DNA from: RGIG2945 sp045540355
Lineage (GTDB): Bacteria; Bacillota; Clostridia; Oscillospirales; Acutalibacteraceae
Direction: 5' to 3'
DNA length: 64,000 nucleotides
Assembly (NCBI GenBank): GCA_045540355.1
Contig: JAZQHB010000082.1
Span: 46,589 to 110,588, forward strand
A model generated the notes under the pieces. It did not search any database. It was not told where the DNA came from and saw nothing but the letters and a program-made list of their open reading frames with translations. Every line of letters begins with the position of its first letter. Position 1 is the stretch's first letter. Shown in pieces: positions 1-8,891 of this stretch. A program made the position numbers and the translations under genes.

Positions 1-1
1 G

Positions 2-1093
2 GAACACGCAAAAGCAAAGGTAGATGCAGGCTTTGAGTTTATGCAGAAGCTCGGTATAAAGTATTTCTGCTTCCATGATGTTGATATCGTTCCCGAAGCT
101 GAAACAATTGCAGAAACAAACCGTCGCCTTGATGTCATCTCTGATTACATTCTTGAAAAAATAAACGAAACAGGCATCAAATGTCTTTGGGGTACAGCAA
201 ATATGTTCTCAAATCCCCGCTTCTGCAACGGTGCAGGTTCAACAAACAGTGCTGATGTATTTGCATTTGCAGCTGCTCAGGTTAAGAAAGCACTTGACCT
301 CACAGTAAAACTCGGCGGTAAGGGTTATGTTTTCTGGGGCGGCAGAGAGGGTTACGAAACACTCCTCAATACTGATGTTAAATTCGAACAGGAAAACATT
401 GCAAGACTTATGAAAATGGCTGTTGAATACGGCAGAAGCATCGGTTTCGAAGGCGACTTCTATATCGAGCCTAAACCGAAAGAGCCCATGAAGCACCAGT
501 ATGACTTTGACGCTGCAACTGCAATCGGTTTCCTTCGTGCACACGGACTTGATAAGGACTTCAAGATGAATATTGAAGCTAACCATGCAACTTTGGCAGG
601 TCATACTTTCGAGCACGACCTCAGAATCAGTGCAATCAACGGCATGCTCGGTTCTATTGATGCTAATCAGGGCGACTATCTTCTTGGTTGGGATACAGAC
701 GAGTTCCCCTTTGATGTTTATACTGCAACTCTTTGTATGTATGAAGTATTGAAAGCCGGCGGTCTTACCGGCGGATTCAACTTTGATGCTAAAAACCGCC
801 GTCCCTCCTATACTGACGAAGATATGTTCATCGCATACATTCTCGGTATGGATACATTCGCACTCGGTCTTATTAAAGCTGCTGAAATCATTGAAGACGG
901 CAGAATTGACGATTTTGTAAAAGAACGCTATTCAAGCTTTACAAATACCGAAATCGGTAAGAAAATCTTAAACGGAGAAACATCTTTACAAGAGCTTGCA
1001 GCTTACGCTGAAGAAATGGGTGCTCCCGAGCTTCCCGGCAGCGGCAGACAGGAAATGCTTGAAGCTATTGTAAACAATGTGCTTTTTAACTGA
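2..1093 (+). CDS. xylA: xylose isomerase, 5' end cut off by the window
   Basis: Converts D-xylose to D-xylulose in the cytoplasm, the first step of xylose use. The frame is open to the left edge, so the N-terminus (roughly 75 residues by family length of about 440) lies outside. Visible motifs include the catalytic-histidine region FCFHDVD, the metal-binding IEPKPKEP and NIEANHATLAGH, and LGSIDANQGD followed by WDTDEFP. All metal ligands I can recognise are present, so the enzyme should be active. The stop codon is one base before the xylB start, which indicates a xylA-xylB operon with translational coupling. The promoter and any XylR operator lie upstream of the window. Confidence 0.97.
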   Translation, partial: EHAKAKVDAGFEFMQKLGIKYFCFHDVDIVPEAETIAETNRRLDVISDYILEKINETGIKCLWGTANMFSNPRFCNGAGSTNSADVFAFAAAQVKKALDLTVKLGGKGYVFWGGREGYETLLNTDVKFEQENIARLMKMAVEYGRSIGFEGDFYIEPKPKEPMKHQYDFDAATAIGFLRAHGLDKDFKMNIEANHATLAGHTFEHDLRISAINGMLGSIDANQGDYLLGWDTDEFPFDVYTATLCMYEVLKAGGLTGGFNFDAKNRRPSYTDEDMFIAYILGMDTFALGLIKAAEIIEDGRIDDFVKERYSSFTNTEIGKKILNGETSLQELAAYAEEMGAPELPGSGRQEMLEAIVNNVLFN

Positions 1094-1094
1094 T

Positions 1095-2567
1095 ATGAAT
1101 AAATATATTGGAATTGATTTAGGAACATCTGCAGTAAAAATACTTTTAGTATCTGCTGACGGACAAGTATTGAAGACAGTAAGCCGCGAATATCCCATAT
1201 TCTATCCCCAAAGCGGTTGGAGTGAACAGAATCCCGAAGATTGGTATTCAGCAGTTATCGACGGCTTGAAAGAGCTTATATCCGACACTGATAAGGATAC
1301 CGTCAGAGGCATTTCTTTCGGCGGTCAGATGCACGGGCTTGTTATTCTCGATGAGAATGATAATGTCATTCGTCCTGCAATTTTGTGGAATGACGGCAGA
1401 ACGCAGAAGCAAACCGATTACCTAAACCAGGTAATCGGTACTGATAGGTTATCTTCAAATACCGCTAACATCGCATTTGCAGGCTTTACTGCACCCAAAA
1501 TCCTATGGGTAAAGGAAAACGAGCCTGACAACTTTGCGAAGATAGAAAAAATTATGCTTCCCAAGGATTATATCGCATATAAGTTGAGCGGTACTTTCGC
1601 TACTGATTTTTCCGATGCAAGCGGTATGCTTTTGCTCGATGTCAAAAATCGTTGTTGGAATCAGGAAATGTGTGACATCTGCGGAATAACTACTGATATG
1701 TTACCTGCACTTTTTGAATCTTACGAAAAAATCGGTAACATCCTGCCTGAAATTGCAAATGAAATCGGTATATCTGATGAAGTTGTTATTTCTATCGGTG
1801 CAGGCGACAATGCCGCTGCTGCTATCGGTACAGGTACTGTCAATAACGGCTCTTGCAACATATCTTTAGGTACAAGCGGTACCGTTTTTGTATCTCAGGA
1901 TAATTTCTTTGTTGATGACAGAAACTCACTCCACAGTTTTTGTCATGCTAACGGTGCTTACCACCTTATGGGTTGTATTTTATCGGCAGCATCGTGCAAT
2001 AAATGGTGGATGGAAAATGTCCTTGAGTCAACCGATTTTGCAAATGAGCAAACAGACCTTGAAGCTATGCTCGGAAACAACGATGTTTACTTTTTACCCT
2101 ATCTTATGGGTGAAAGAAGTCCTCACAACGATGTTTCCGCAAAAGGTGCATTCATCGGTTTAAGACCCGAAACGACAAGAAAACAGTTCACTTTAGCAGT
2201 CTTTGAGGGTGTTGCATTTGCTCTAAGAGATTGTGTTGAAATTGCTAAAGACGGCGGTATCACCATAGAACAGACAAAAATCTGTGGCGGCGGTGCAAAA
2301 AGTAAGGTATGGCGTGAAATTATCGCTAATGTTTTAGGTATACCTGTTGTCCGTCCAGCTATCGAAGAAGGTCCTGCTTACGGAGCTGCAATATTAGCCA
2401 TGGTTGCTTGCGGTGAATTTGAAACTGTCGCTGAAGCTACTGAAAAATTGATTAAAGATAACGGCGTTATTACACCTGACTCCGCACTTGTTGCAAAATA
2501 CGAAAGCAAGTATCAGACCTTTAAAAAGTTATATCCCGCACTCAAAAATGTCTACAAAGATATGTAA
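1095..2567 (+). CDS. xylB: xylulokinase (FGGY family)
   Basis: Phosphorylates D-xylulose to xylulose 5-phosphate, delivering xylose carbon to the pentose phosphate pathway. The 490-residue length is normal for the family. The N-terminal ATPase fold opens with IGIDLGTSAVK. The sugar-binding region ISFGGQMHGL, the FGGY-type segment GERSPHND and the C-terminal glycine-rich CGGGAKS are all present. I chose the ATG at 1095 because it gives the expected N-terminus; a longer reading from 1077 overlaps the xylA end and adds unrelated residues. There is no strong ribosome site before it, which fits coupling to xylA. A strong hairpin terminator follows. Confidence 0.96.
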   Translation: MNKYIGIDLGTSAVKILLVSADGQVLKTVSREYPIFYPQSGWSEQNPEDWYSAVIDGLKELISDTDKDTVRGISFGGQMHGLVILDENDNVIRPAILWNDGRTQKQTDYLNQVIGTDRLSSNTANIAFAGFTAPKILWVKENEPDNFAKIEKIMLPKDYIAYKLSGTFATDFSDASGMLLLDVKNRCWNQEMCDICGITTDMLPALFESYEKIGNILPEIANEIGISDEVVISIGAGDNAAAAIGTGTVNNGSCNISLGTSGTVFVSQDNFFVDDRNSLHSFCHANGAYHLMGCILSAASCNKWWMENVLESTDFANEQTDLEAMLGNNDVYFLPYLMGERSPHNDVSAKGAFIGLRPETTRKQFTLAVFEGVAFALRDCVEIAKDGGITIEQTKICGGGAKSKVWREIIANVLGIPVVRPAIEEGPAYGAAILAMVACGEFETVAEATEKLIKDNGVITPDSALVAKYESKYQTFKKLYPALKNVYKDM

Positions 2568-2575
2568 TCGACTTA

Positions 2576-2625
2576 ACAAGTCAAAAATCCGCATAAAAAT
2601 GCAGATTTTTGACTTGTATTTTTTA
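2576..2625 (+). terminator. intrinsic terminator of xylAB
   Basis: A long stem pairs ACAAGTCAAAAATC (2576-2589) with its complement at 2604-2617. An inner GCAT/ATGC extension encloses a four-base loop. The run ATTTTTTATT follows on the + strand. It ends the xylose operon before the separate glnA promoter. Confidence 0.9.
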
Positions 2626-2638
2626 TTAAATTTACAGA

Positions 2639-2666
2639 TTGCAATGATATATATTTATGATATAAT
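2639..2666 (+). promoter_or_regulatory. glnA promoter (sigma-A type, extended -10)
   Basis: TTGCAA at 2639-2644 and TATAAT at 2661-2666 are separated by 16 bases, with TGA directly before the -10 hexamer. The glnA leader would be about 45 bases, too short for a large riboswitch. Confidence 0.8.
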
Positions 2667-2717
2667 ATTTTTGTTAAAAATTTCTGCCGCTATATTTCGG
2701 CAAAGGAGTTATGATTT

Positions 2718-4142
2718 ATGGAAAAAAAGATTCAGAATGTCATGAACATGATCAAGGAAAATGACATCAAAATGGTTGACTTCAAAATGGTTGATATCAA
2801 CGGTCAGTTCCGTCATGTTACTATCCCTGCAGAGAATTTTTCAGAAGACACAATGAAAAGCGGTATCGGATTTGATGCTTCTAACTACGGTTATGCTGTT
2901 GTTGAAAAGAGCGATATGGTTTTCATTCCCGATCCCGATACAGCAGTTATCGATCCCTTCTGCGAAATTCCCACTCTTTCAATGACAGGTAATGCAATGA
3001 TCATTGACAATCCCGAAAATCGTCCCCTTGCACAGTATCCCCGTAATATCATCCGTGCAGCCGTTGAATACATGAAACAAAGCGGCGTTGCAGATACAAT
3101 GCAGATTCTTCCTGAGTTTGAGTTCTATCTTTTCGATGAAGTTACTTGGGGTGTTGACGGCAGTTACATCGGTGCTTCTGTTGATGCTAAACAGTCATAT
3201 TGGAACAGCTCCGTTGAAGGTAAGGGTGTTGTTGTTCCCAAGCAAAAGAACTATCACATTGCAAAACCCTTTGATGTTTCTTATGAATGCAGAAGTGAAA
3301 TGTGCCTTCTTATGAAAGAAGCAGGAATTGATATCAACTATCATCATCCCGAAGTTGCTGCATCAGGTCAGTTTGAAATCGAGCCTCAGTTAGGTGAAGT
3401 TGTTCACATGGCAGACGCTACAATGATGATTAAATACATCATTCACAACACAGCTCTCAAATACGGCAAAACCGCAACTTTCATGCCTAAACCTATCTAC
3501 GGTGAAGCAGGCAGCGGTATGCATGTTCACATGCTCCTTTTCAAGGACGGCAAACCCGTATTTTCAGATGACAACGGCTATGCTAACCTCAGCGAGACAG
3601 CTCACTATTTCATGGGCGGTCTTCTTAAGCACATCGCATCACTTTGTGCACTTACCAATCCCAGCACAAACTCATTCAAACGACTTGTTCCCGGTTTTGA
3701 AGCTCCGGTTACAGTCGGTTATGCAACTTCTAACCGTAGTGCAGTTATCAGAATTCCCGCTTATGCAAAGAGTCCCGACAAGCGTCGTTTCGAGCTTCGT
3801 AACCCTGATGCTACATGTAATCCCTATTTCTGCTATGCAGCTATCCTTATGGCAGGTCTTGATGGTATCAAGAATAAGATCGATCCTCACGCAAACGGTT
3901 GGGGTCCCTACGATGTAAACCTTTATCACCTCAGCGATGAAGAAAAAGCAAAGCTCAGCCACCTTCCCGTATCTCTTGAAGAATCACTTGATGCTCTCGA
4001 AGCTGACCACGATTACCTCACAGAAGGCGGAGTGTTCCCCGAAGAGCTTCTCAACAACTTCATCAAAACAAAGCGTGAAGAATGCCGTCAGCTCGCAGCT
4101 ATCCCCCATCCCGCTGAATTTGATAAATATTACAATCTTTAA
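2718..4142 (+). CDS. glnA: glutamine synthetase, type I
   Basis: Makes glutamine from glutamate, ammonia and ATP; a dodecameric cytosolic enzyme. Motifs in order are FEFYLF, the GSGMHVH substrate/ATP region, NPSTNSFKRL with the flap-loop glutamate shortly after, NRSAVIRIP, and FELRNPDATCNPY. The ATG at 2718 follows AGGAG at 2704-2708 by nine bases. At 474 residues it is longer than the usual firmicute GSI-alpha enzyme (about 445). It carries an extra segment near residues 140-185 and an NLYHLSDEE stretch resembling the tyrosine loop that is adenylylated in GSI-beta enzymes. The gene stands alone, with no glnR next to it. Subtype assignment is inference from length and that loop. Confidence 0.95.
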   Translation: MEKKIQNVMNMIKENDIKMVDFKMVDINGQFRHVTIPAENFSEDTMKSGIGFDASNYGYAVVEKSDMVFIPDPDTAVIDPFCEIPTLSMTGNAMIIDNPENRPLAQYPRNIIRAAVEYMKQSGVADTMQILPEFEFYLFDEVTWGVDGSYIGASVDAKQSYWNSSVEGKGVVVPKQKNYHIAKPFDVSYECRSEMCLLMKEAGIDINYHHPEVAASGQFEIEPQLGEVVHMADATMMIKYIIHNTALKYGKTATFMPKPIYGEAGSGMHVHMLLFKDGKPVFSDDNGYANLSETAHYFMGGLLKHIASLCALTNPSTNSFKRLVPGFEAPVTVGYATSNRSAVIRIPAYAKSPDKRRFELRNPDATCNPYFCYAAILMAGLDGIKNKIDPHANGWGPYDVNLYHLSDEEKAKLSHLPVSLEESLDALEADHDYLTEGGVFPEELLNNFIKTKREECRQLAAIPHPAEFDKYYNL

Positions 4143-4150
4143 TACCACAA

Positions 4151-4176
4151 AAAAGCCGCTGAGAACAGCGGCTTTT
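4151..4176. terminator. bidirectional terminator between glnA and luxS
   Basis: AAAAGCCGCTG (4151-4161) pairs with CAGCGGCTTTT (4166-4176) around a four-base loop. A/T runs on both sides let it work for both convergent transcripts. Confidence 0.9.
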
Positions 4177-4180
4177 AATA

Positions 4181-4660
4181 TTATTCAGGATAATTAAGAT
4201 TTTCCGGTTTAGCCGAAACAAGTATTTCGTTGTAATACTTGTCGGCTTCTTTTTTTGCATTTGTTAGGTCCATATCGGTATAGTTACCACATTCAACTGC
4301 TGAAGCACCGGGGATTTCGCCCTCAAAATCGGCAATAAATTTGAAAGTACTTTTCATCAAATCAAGCAAATCAGCTGAATTATAATCACCAAAGACAACA
4401 AGATAAAATCCTGTGCGACAACCCATTGGTCCGAAATAAACGATTTTATCTGTCCAATTCTTATCGTTTCTTAAATATGTAGCACCGATATGCTCAATGG
4501 TATGTATTGTTCCTGTTGACATAACTTCTTCAACATTAGGTTTCTTCATTCTGATATCAAAAGTTGTAACGGTTACATTGTCAACTGTCTGTTTTCTTGA
4601 TATATATAAACCTCTCAAAAGCTTATTATGGTCAACAGAAAAACTTGCTATTCTGTCCAT
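4181..4660 (-). CDS. luxS: S-ribosylhomocysteine lyase (autoinducer-2 synthesis)
   Basis: Cleaves S-ribosylhomocysteine to homocysteine and DPD, the precursor of autoinducer-2, in the activated methyl cycle. The metal-binding HTIEH motif and the GCRTGFY cysteine region of LuxS are intact. A GTG at 4669 gives a three-residue longer reading, but AAGG sits 7-9 bases before the ATG at 4660, so I use the ATG (159 residues). It starts ten bases after the tyrS stop and its ribosome site overlaps the end of tyrS, so it is the last gene of the long (-) run. No pfs/mtnN gene is in the window. Confidence 0.96.
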   Translation of the reverse strand: MDRIASFSVDHNKLLRGLYISRKQTVDNVTVTTFDIRMKKPNVEEVMSTGTIHTIEHIGATYLRNDKNWTDKIVYFGPMGCRTGFYLVVFGDYNSADLLDLMKSTFKFIADFEGEIPGASAVECGNYTDMDLTNAKKEADKYYNEILVSAKPENLNYPE

Positions 4661-4670
4661 ATTATACACC

Positions 4671-5894
4671 TTATAAAGTAATCTTCACAAAGAACTTTTT
4701 GCCTTTTTTAAGCACTACTGCAGATGCTTCAAGTGCTTCTTTTGAAATCGAGAAAGTAAAGTTAGGTACCTTTACATCATCAACACTTACGCCACCCTGG
4801 TCAATAAGTCTTCTTGCTTCACCTTTTGATTTAGCAGCCTTTGCTTTGACCATAATGTCGAGAATGTTAGCCTGACCGTCAACAAAGTCAGCATCATCAA
4901 GTGCTACTGTCGGCATGTTATCTGTATTTGATTTTGATGAGAATAATGCTCTCGCACCTTCCTGTGCCTTTACAGCTTCTTCTTCACCGTGGATTAACTT
5001 TGTAACTTCAAAAGCAAGTACTTCTTTAGCCTTGTTGATATCACTGCCTTCGTACTTCTCGTATTCAGCAATCTGCTCAAGAGGTAAGAATGTAAGCATT
5101 TTAAGACAATTGATAACATCGGCATCGGCAATATTTCTCCAATACTGATAGAAATCAAACGGACTTGTCTTGTTAGGATCAAGCCAAACTGCTCCGCCTT
5201 CAGTTTTACCCATTTTCTTGCCTTCGCTTGTAAGGAGAAGCTTGAATGTCATACCGTAAGTTTCGATACCGTCGCAACGCCTGTTGAGCTCAACACCGCC
5301 GATGATATTACTCCACTGGTCATCACCGCCGAGTTCCAATATGCAATCATGCTCTCTTCTCAAAACGAGGAAGTCGTAGCTCTGCATAACCATGTAGTTA
5401 AGTTCGAAAAGTGTAAGTCCTTTCTCCATTCTCTGCTTATAACATTCAGCTGCAAGCATCTTATTAACTGAGAATTTAACACCGATTTCACGGAGAAATT
5501 CAATATAATTAAGGTTAGCAAGCCAATCAGCATTATTAACCATTATTGCCTTTCCGTCTGAAAAATCAATAACAGAAGACATCTGCGTTTTGAAGCAATC
5601 TATGTTATGAGCAATTTCTTCTTTTGTAAGCATTTTTCTCATATCTGTCTTGCCTGAAGGGTCACCAACCATACCTGTACCGCCACCGAAAAGTGCGATA
5701 GGTGTATGACCGGCTCTCTGCATGTGACCCATAACCATCATCTGGACAAAGTGTCCGACATGAAGGCTGTCGGCTGTCGGGTCAAAACCAATATAGAACT
5801 TAATCTTGTCATTTACTAAAAGGTCTTTAATTTTTTCCTCGTTTGTCAACTGGGCAATCATGCCTCTTGCTTGTAATTCTTCAAATACATTCAT
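4671..5894 (-). CDS. tyrS: tyrosyl-tRNA synthetase
   Basis: Charges tRNA-Tyr. This is a class I synthetase with HVGH in the HIGH position (within DSLHVGHF), a GDDQWSN substrate loop, KMGKTEGG in the KMSKS position, and a C-terminal S4-type RNA-binding domain. At 407 residues it has the normal bacterial length. The ATG at 5894 lies three bases after the recN stop, and its Shine-Dalgarno GAAGGGA is formed by the last recN codons. There is no T-box leader, so translation appears tied to the upstream operon. Confidence 0.97.
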   Translation of the reverse strand: MNVFEELQARGMIAQLTNEEKIKDLLVNDKIKFYIGFDPTADSLHVGHFVQMMVMGHMQRAGHTPIALFGGGTGMVGDPSGKTDMRKMLTKEEIAHNIDCFKTQMSSVIDFSDGKAIMVNNADWLANLNYIEFLREIGVKFSVNKMLAAECYKQRMEKGLTLFELNYMVMQSYDFLVLRREHDCILELGGDDQWSNIIGGVELNRRCDGIETYGMTFKLLLTSEGKKMGKTEGGAVWLDPNKTSPFDFYQYWRNIADADVINCLKMLTFLPLEQIAEYEKYEGSDINKAKEVLAFEVTKLIHGEEEAVKAQEGARALFSSKSNTDNMPTVALDDADFVDGQANILDIMVKAKAAKSKGEARRLIDQGGVSVDDVKVPNFTFSISKEALEASAVVLKKGKKFFVKITL

Positions 5895-5897
5895 TTT

Positions 5898-7565
5898 TTA
5901 TATTCCCTTCTTTTCAAGCAGCTCTTTTGCCGCATTTTTTTGATTTTCTGTAATATCAGTACCGCCCATGATTCTTGCAAGCTCTAAAACTTTACCGTTA
6001 AAATCAAGCGGTGTAATATTTGTATAAGTACTCTCCCCTGTTGTGCTCTTCTCAATAAGGAAGTGTTCATCTGCTTTCGATGCAATCTGTGCAAGATGCG
6101 TTACACAGATAACCTGCCTGCCTTTTGATACTTCTAAAAGCTTCTTGCCGATTTTATCTGCCGCACGACCGCTTACTCCCGTATCAATTTCATCAAATAT
6201 CAGCGTATCAATGTTATCCTTGTCAGAAAGTACGCTCTTAATAGCAAGCATAATTCTTGAAAGCTCACCGCCTGAAGCAATTTTTGCGAGCGGTTTAGGG
6301 GTTTCGCCACGGTTTGGAGAAATCAGAAATTCTATATTATCCATACCGTTGATGCCAAGCTTACACTTTTCAAAATTTGCCGAAAATGTGACATTCGGCA
6401 TATCAAGAAAACTCAATTCTTCGCAGACTTTTTTACTGAAATCATCAGCAGTTTTTCGCCTTGTATCGGATATTTCAGATGCCAAAGACTTAGCCTTTTC
6501 ATATTCATCAGTCATAAGAATTTGAAGCTCTTCTCTGCGTTCATCAGCTATCGTTATATCATTGAGCTCTGACTTGGCACTTTCTAAAAATTCAAGCATT
6601 TCCGATTCGGTTTCACCGTATTTTTTAGAAAGCCTGTAAAGTTCATCAAGCCTCTGCTCTACTGATTCGCAATCAGAGGTATCAGCTTCGAGTGTATCAA
6701 GCATTGAACGGATTTCTTCAGATGAATCTTTAAGCTCGTAAGAAAGATTTTCTAACTTTTCTTCAAGCGAAGAAATTTCAGGATAAAGCTCTGCTGCCGT
6801 TTGCAATTCATTAGCCGCATCAGCTGTCATTCCCGTTGCACCTGAAATAAAGTCATTCGAACCGTATAAAAAATTATATGCATTAAACAAAGCAGATTTA
6901 AGCGCTTCTGCATTTTTGTTTCGTTCGCTTTTTTGTTTCAAGTCAGCTATTTCGCCGATTTTAAGGTTTGCACTTTCAAGTTCATTTATCTGAAAACTTA
7001 ACAAATCTATTTTTCGTTCTTTTTCAGCTTCATCAATATTCAGTTTTTCAAGCTCTCGCTTGAACGATATCAATCTTCTGTATGTATTGCGATATTCTTC
7101 GAGCAATTTTTCATTATCCGACAAGATATCAAGGTAGACAAAATGATTCTCGGGAGAAAGCAATGATTGACTGTCATGCTGACCATGAATGTTTATCAGT
7201 TGCTTTGAAACGGTTTTCAGCATTGACACATTAACCGGATAACCGTTGATTTTGCAAGTGTTTTTTCCCTGAACAGTTATTGTTCTTTGGATAAGAAGTT
7301 CATTGTCAGCTTCAATATCCTGCTCATTGAGATATTCCTTTAAAGATAACGGAATATCGTCAAACAAAGCAAATACAACCGCTTTTTCAGCACCTGTACG
7401 AATCAGCTCTTTGGAAGTGCGTTCACCTAAAACGGCATTGATAGCATCAATTATAATTGATTTACCCGCACCCGTTTCACCCGTAAGAACATTAAATCCG
7501 TAATAGAAATCAATGCTTGCACTTTCAATTATCGCAATATTTTCTATCTTTAAGTTTCTTAACAT
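5898..7565 (-). CDS. recN: DNA repair protein RecN
   Basis: SMC-like ATPase acting early in double-strand break repair. Walker A GETGAGKS is at residues 29-36. A long coiled-coil middle follows, then the ABC signature SGGELSRIMLA and Walker B LIFDEIDTGVSG. The 555-residue length is normal. AAAGGG precedes the ATG at 7565, and the start is one base downstream of the argR stop. The argR-recN pairing is standard in Firmicutes. Confidence 0.97.
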   Translation of the reverse strand: MLRNLKIENIAIIESASIDFYYGFNVLTGETGAGKSIIIDAINAVLGERTSKELIRTGAEKAVVFALFDDIPLSLKEYLNEQDIEADNELLIQRTITVQGKNTCKINGYPVNVSMLKTVSKQLINIHGQHDSQSLLSPENHFVYLDILSDNEKLLEEYRNTYRRLISFKRELEKLNIDEAEKERKIDLLSFQINELESANLKIGEIADLKQKSERNKNAEALKSALFNAYNFLYGSNDFISGATGMTADAANELQTAAELYPEISSLEEKLENLSYELKDSSEEIRSMLDTLEADTSDCESVEQRLDELYRLSKKYGETESEMLEFLESAKSELNDITIADERREELQILMTDEYEKAKSLASEISDTRRKTADDFSKKVCEELSFLDMPNVTFSANFEKCKLGINGMDNIEFLISPNRGETPKPLAKIASGGELSRIMLAIKSVLSDKDNIDTLIFDEIDTGVSGRAADKIGKKLLEVSKGRQVICVTHLAQIASKADEHFLIEKSTTGESTYTNITPLDFNGKVLELARIMGGTDITENQKNAAKELLEKKGI

Positions 7566-7566
7566 A

Positions 7567-8019
7567 TTATCCCTTTAAAAGCTGCACAAGAGCATCTTTG
7601 ATTTGTGAAGCAAAGCCCTCGGTTCTGCAGAGCACAAAAATAGTATCTTCACCTGCAAGTGTTCCGACGATTGTTTCAAAACCCATATTATCAATAGCAG
7701 CACAAGCCGCCTGTGCCATACCGGGGAAACAACGAAGAACAACAGTATTTCCTGCATAGTCTGCAGAAATTACTGATTCTGCAAAGATTGTATGATATCT
7801 TGAAATATAATCACTTGTAATTTCCTTTGAAGCGACATATTTGTACTGACCCGAATTGCTCATAGTCTTAATAAGTCGTAAATCCTTGATATCACGAGAT
7901 ACCGTAGCCTGAGTAACCTCAAATCCGTTTTTGCAAAGCTTGTCCTGAAGTTCATCCTGCGTTGAGATATTAAAATCATTGATGAGCTTCAAAATTAACG
8001 CATGTCTTTTCTTTTTCAC
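7567..8019 (-). CDS. argR: arginine repressor
   Basis: Arginine-sensing transcriptional regulator. It has an N-terminal winged helix (residues about 1-70, with QATVSRDIKDL as recognition region) and a C-terminal oligomerisation/arginine-binding domain containing GTLAGEDTIF. I place the start at the GTG at 8019, giving 150 residues beginning VKKKRHALI. The ribosome site AAGGAG lies eight bases before it, whereas the longer readings from 8028 or 8025 sit on top of that site. No arginine biosynthesis genes are nearby, so its targets are elsewhere. Confidence 0.95.
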   Translation of the reverse strand: MKKKRHALILKLINDFNISTQDELQDKLCKNGFEVTQATVSRDIKDLRLIKTMSNSGQYKYVASKEITSDYISRYHTIFAESVISADYAGNTVVLRCFPGMAQAACAAIDNMGFETIVGTLAGEDTIFVLCRTEGFASQIKDALVQLLKG

Positions 8020-8031
8020 ATTCAACACTCC

Positions 8032-8877
8032 TTATGCTCGTCTTTCAGACAATTTACTGTTAAGTACATAAAAAAATGCATCAGATTTTATTCTTAAAAA
8101 GTCAGCTGTGAAATCAGCTTTTCTGATTACAACGAACTGCCCTTTTTGGATAACCGTAGAATCTTCACCGTCGCAAGATAGGTTCAGTTCACTTTTTCCT
8201 CTGACTGTCAATTCTGAATTTTCAGAGAAAAACAAAGATCTTGAAAAAAGCGAATGAGTGCAGATCGGTGTAAGCAAAATACCTCTAACCGAAGGATCTA
8301 CAACGGGACCTCCGGCAGAAAGCGAATACGCAGTTGAGCCGGTAGGTGTTGCAACTATCAGACCATCTGCAAGATAACTGCTGACCCGTCTGCCGTCACA
8401 CTCAACTTCTATATCTTCAAGTCTGATTCTGTTAGACCTTCCGACAACCGCATCATTCATGCAATAATCGGTTTTTATAGTTTTGCCGTCAGATATCAGA
8501 TTAACCTCTAAAAGCATACGACTGTCAACCGAATAGTCGCCTGTTATTAGTTTATCCAGCAAATCAAGCTCATTACTCTCAAGACCTGCCATAAAAGCTA
8601 ATCTTCCTGCATTTATACCGAGTATTTTTTTACCGTGCTTTGCTGCATATTTTGCAGCGTGAATAATTGTACCGTCACCGCCTACCGTAATAACAATATC
8701 ACAGTTTTCAATCAGTTCGTCAATATTGGAAACCTCACACGATAATTGAGGTAAAATATCTTTTTCCGACATCAGTAGTCCGTATTCTATTTTAAGATTA
8801 TCAAGACGAGCTGCCACATCAAGTGTAACCTCCGCAGCAGTTTCCCGTGTTAGATTAGGAAGTAATGCAACTTTCAT
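8032..8877 (-). CDS. nadK: NAD kinase
   Basis: Phosphorylates NAD to NADP in the cytosol. The family motifs GGDGT (VTVGGDGTII), MNDAVVGR in the place of the usual NE loop, and TPTGSTAYSLSAGGP are all visible. 281 residues is the expected length. The ATG at 8877 follows GGGGGT, and the start is 14 bases after tlyA. It lies in the conserved block dxs-tlyA-nadK-argR-recN. Confidence 0.97.
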   Translation of the reverse strand: MKVALLPNLTRETAAEVTLDVAARLDNLKIEYGLLMSEKDILPQLSCEVSNIDELIENCDIVITVGGDGTIIHAAKYAAKHGKKILGINAGRLAFMAGLESNELDLLDKLITGDYSVDSRMLLEVNLISDGKTIKTDYCMNDAVVGRSNRIRLEDIEVECDGRRVSSYLADGLIVATPTGSTAYSLSAGGPVVDPSVRGILLTPICTHSLFSRSLFFSENSELTVRGKSELNLSCDGEDSTVIQKGQFVVIRKADFTADFLRIKSDAFFYVLNSKLSERRA

Positions 8878-8891
8878 ACCTATACCCCCTT

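Noticed and set aside
4661..4669. Upstream GTG start of luxS
   Set aside because: The GTG overlaps the AAGG ribosome site; the ATG at 4660 has proper spacing and the normal N-terminus.
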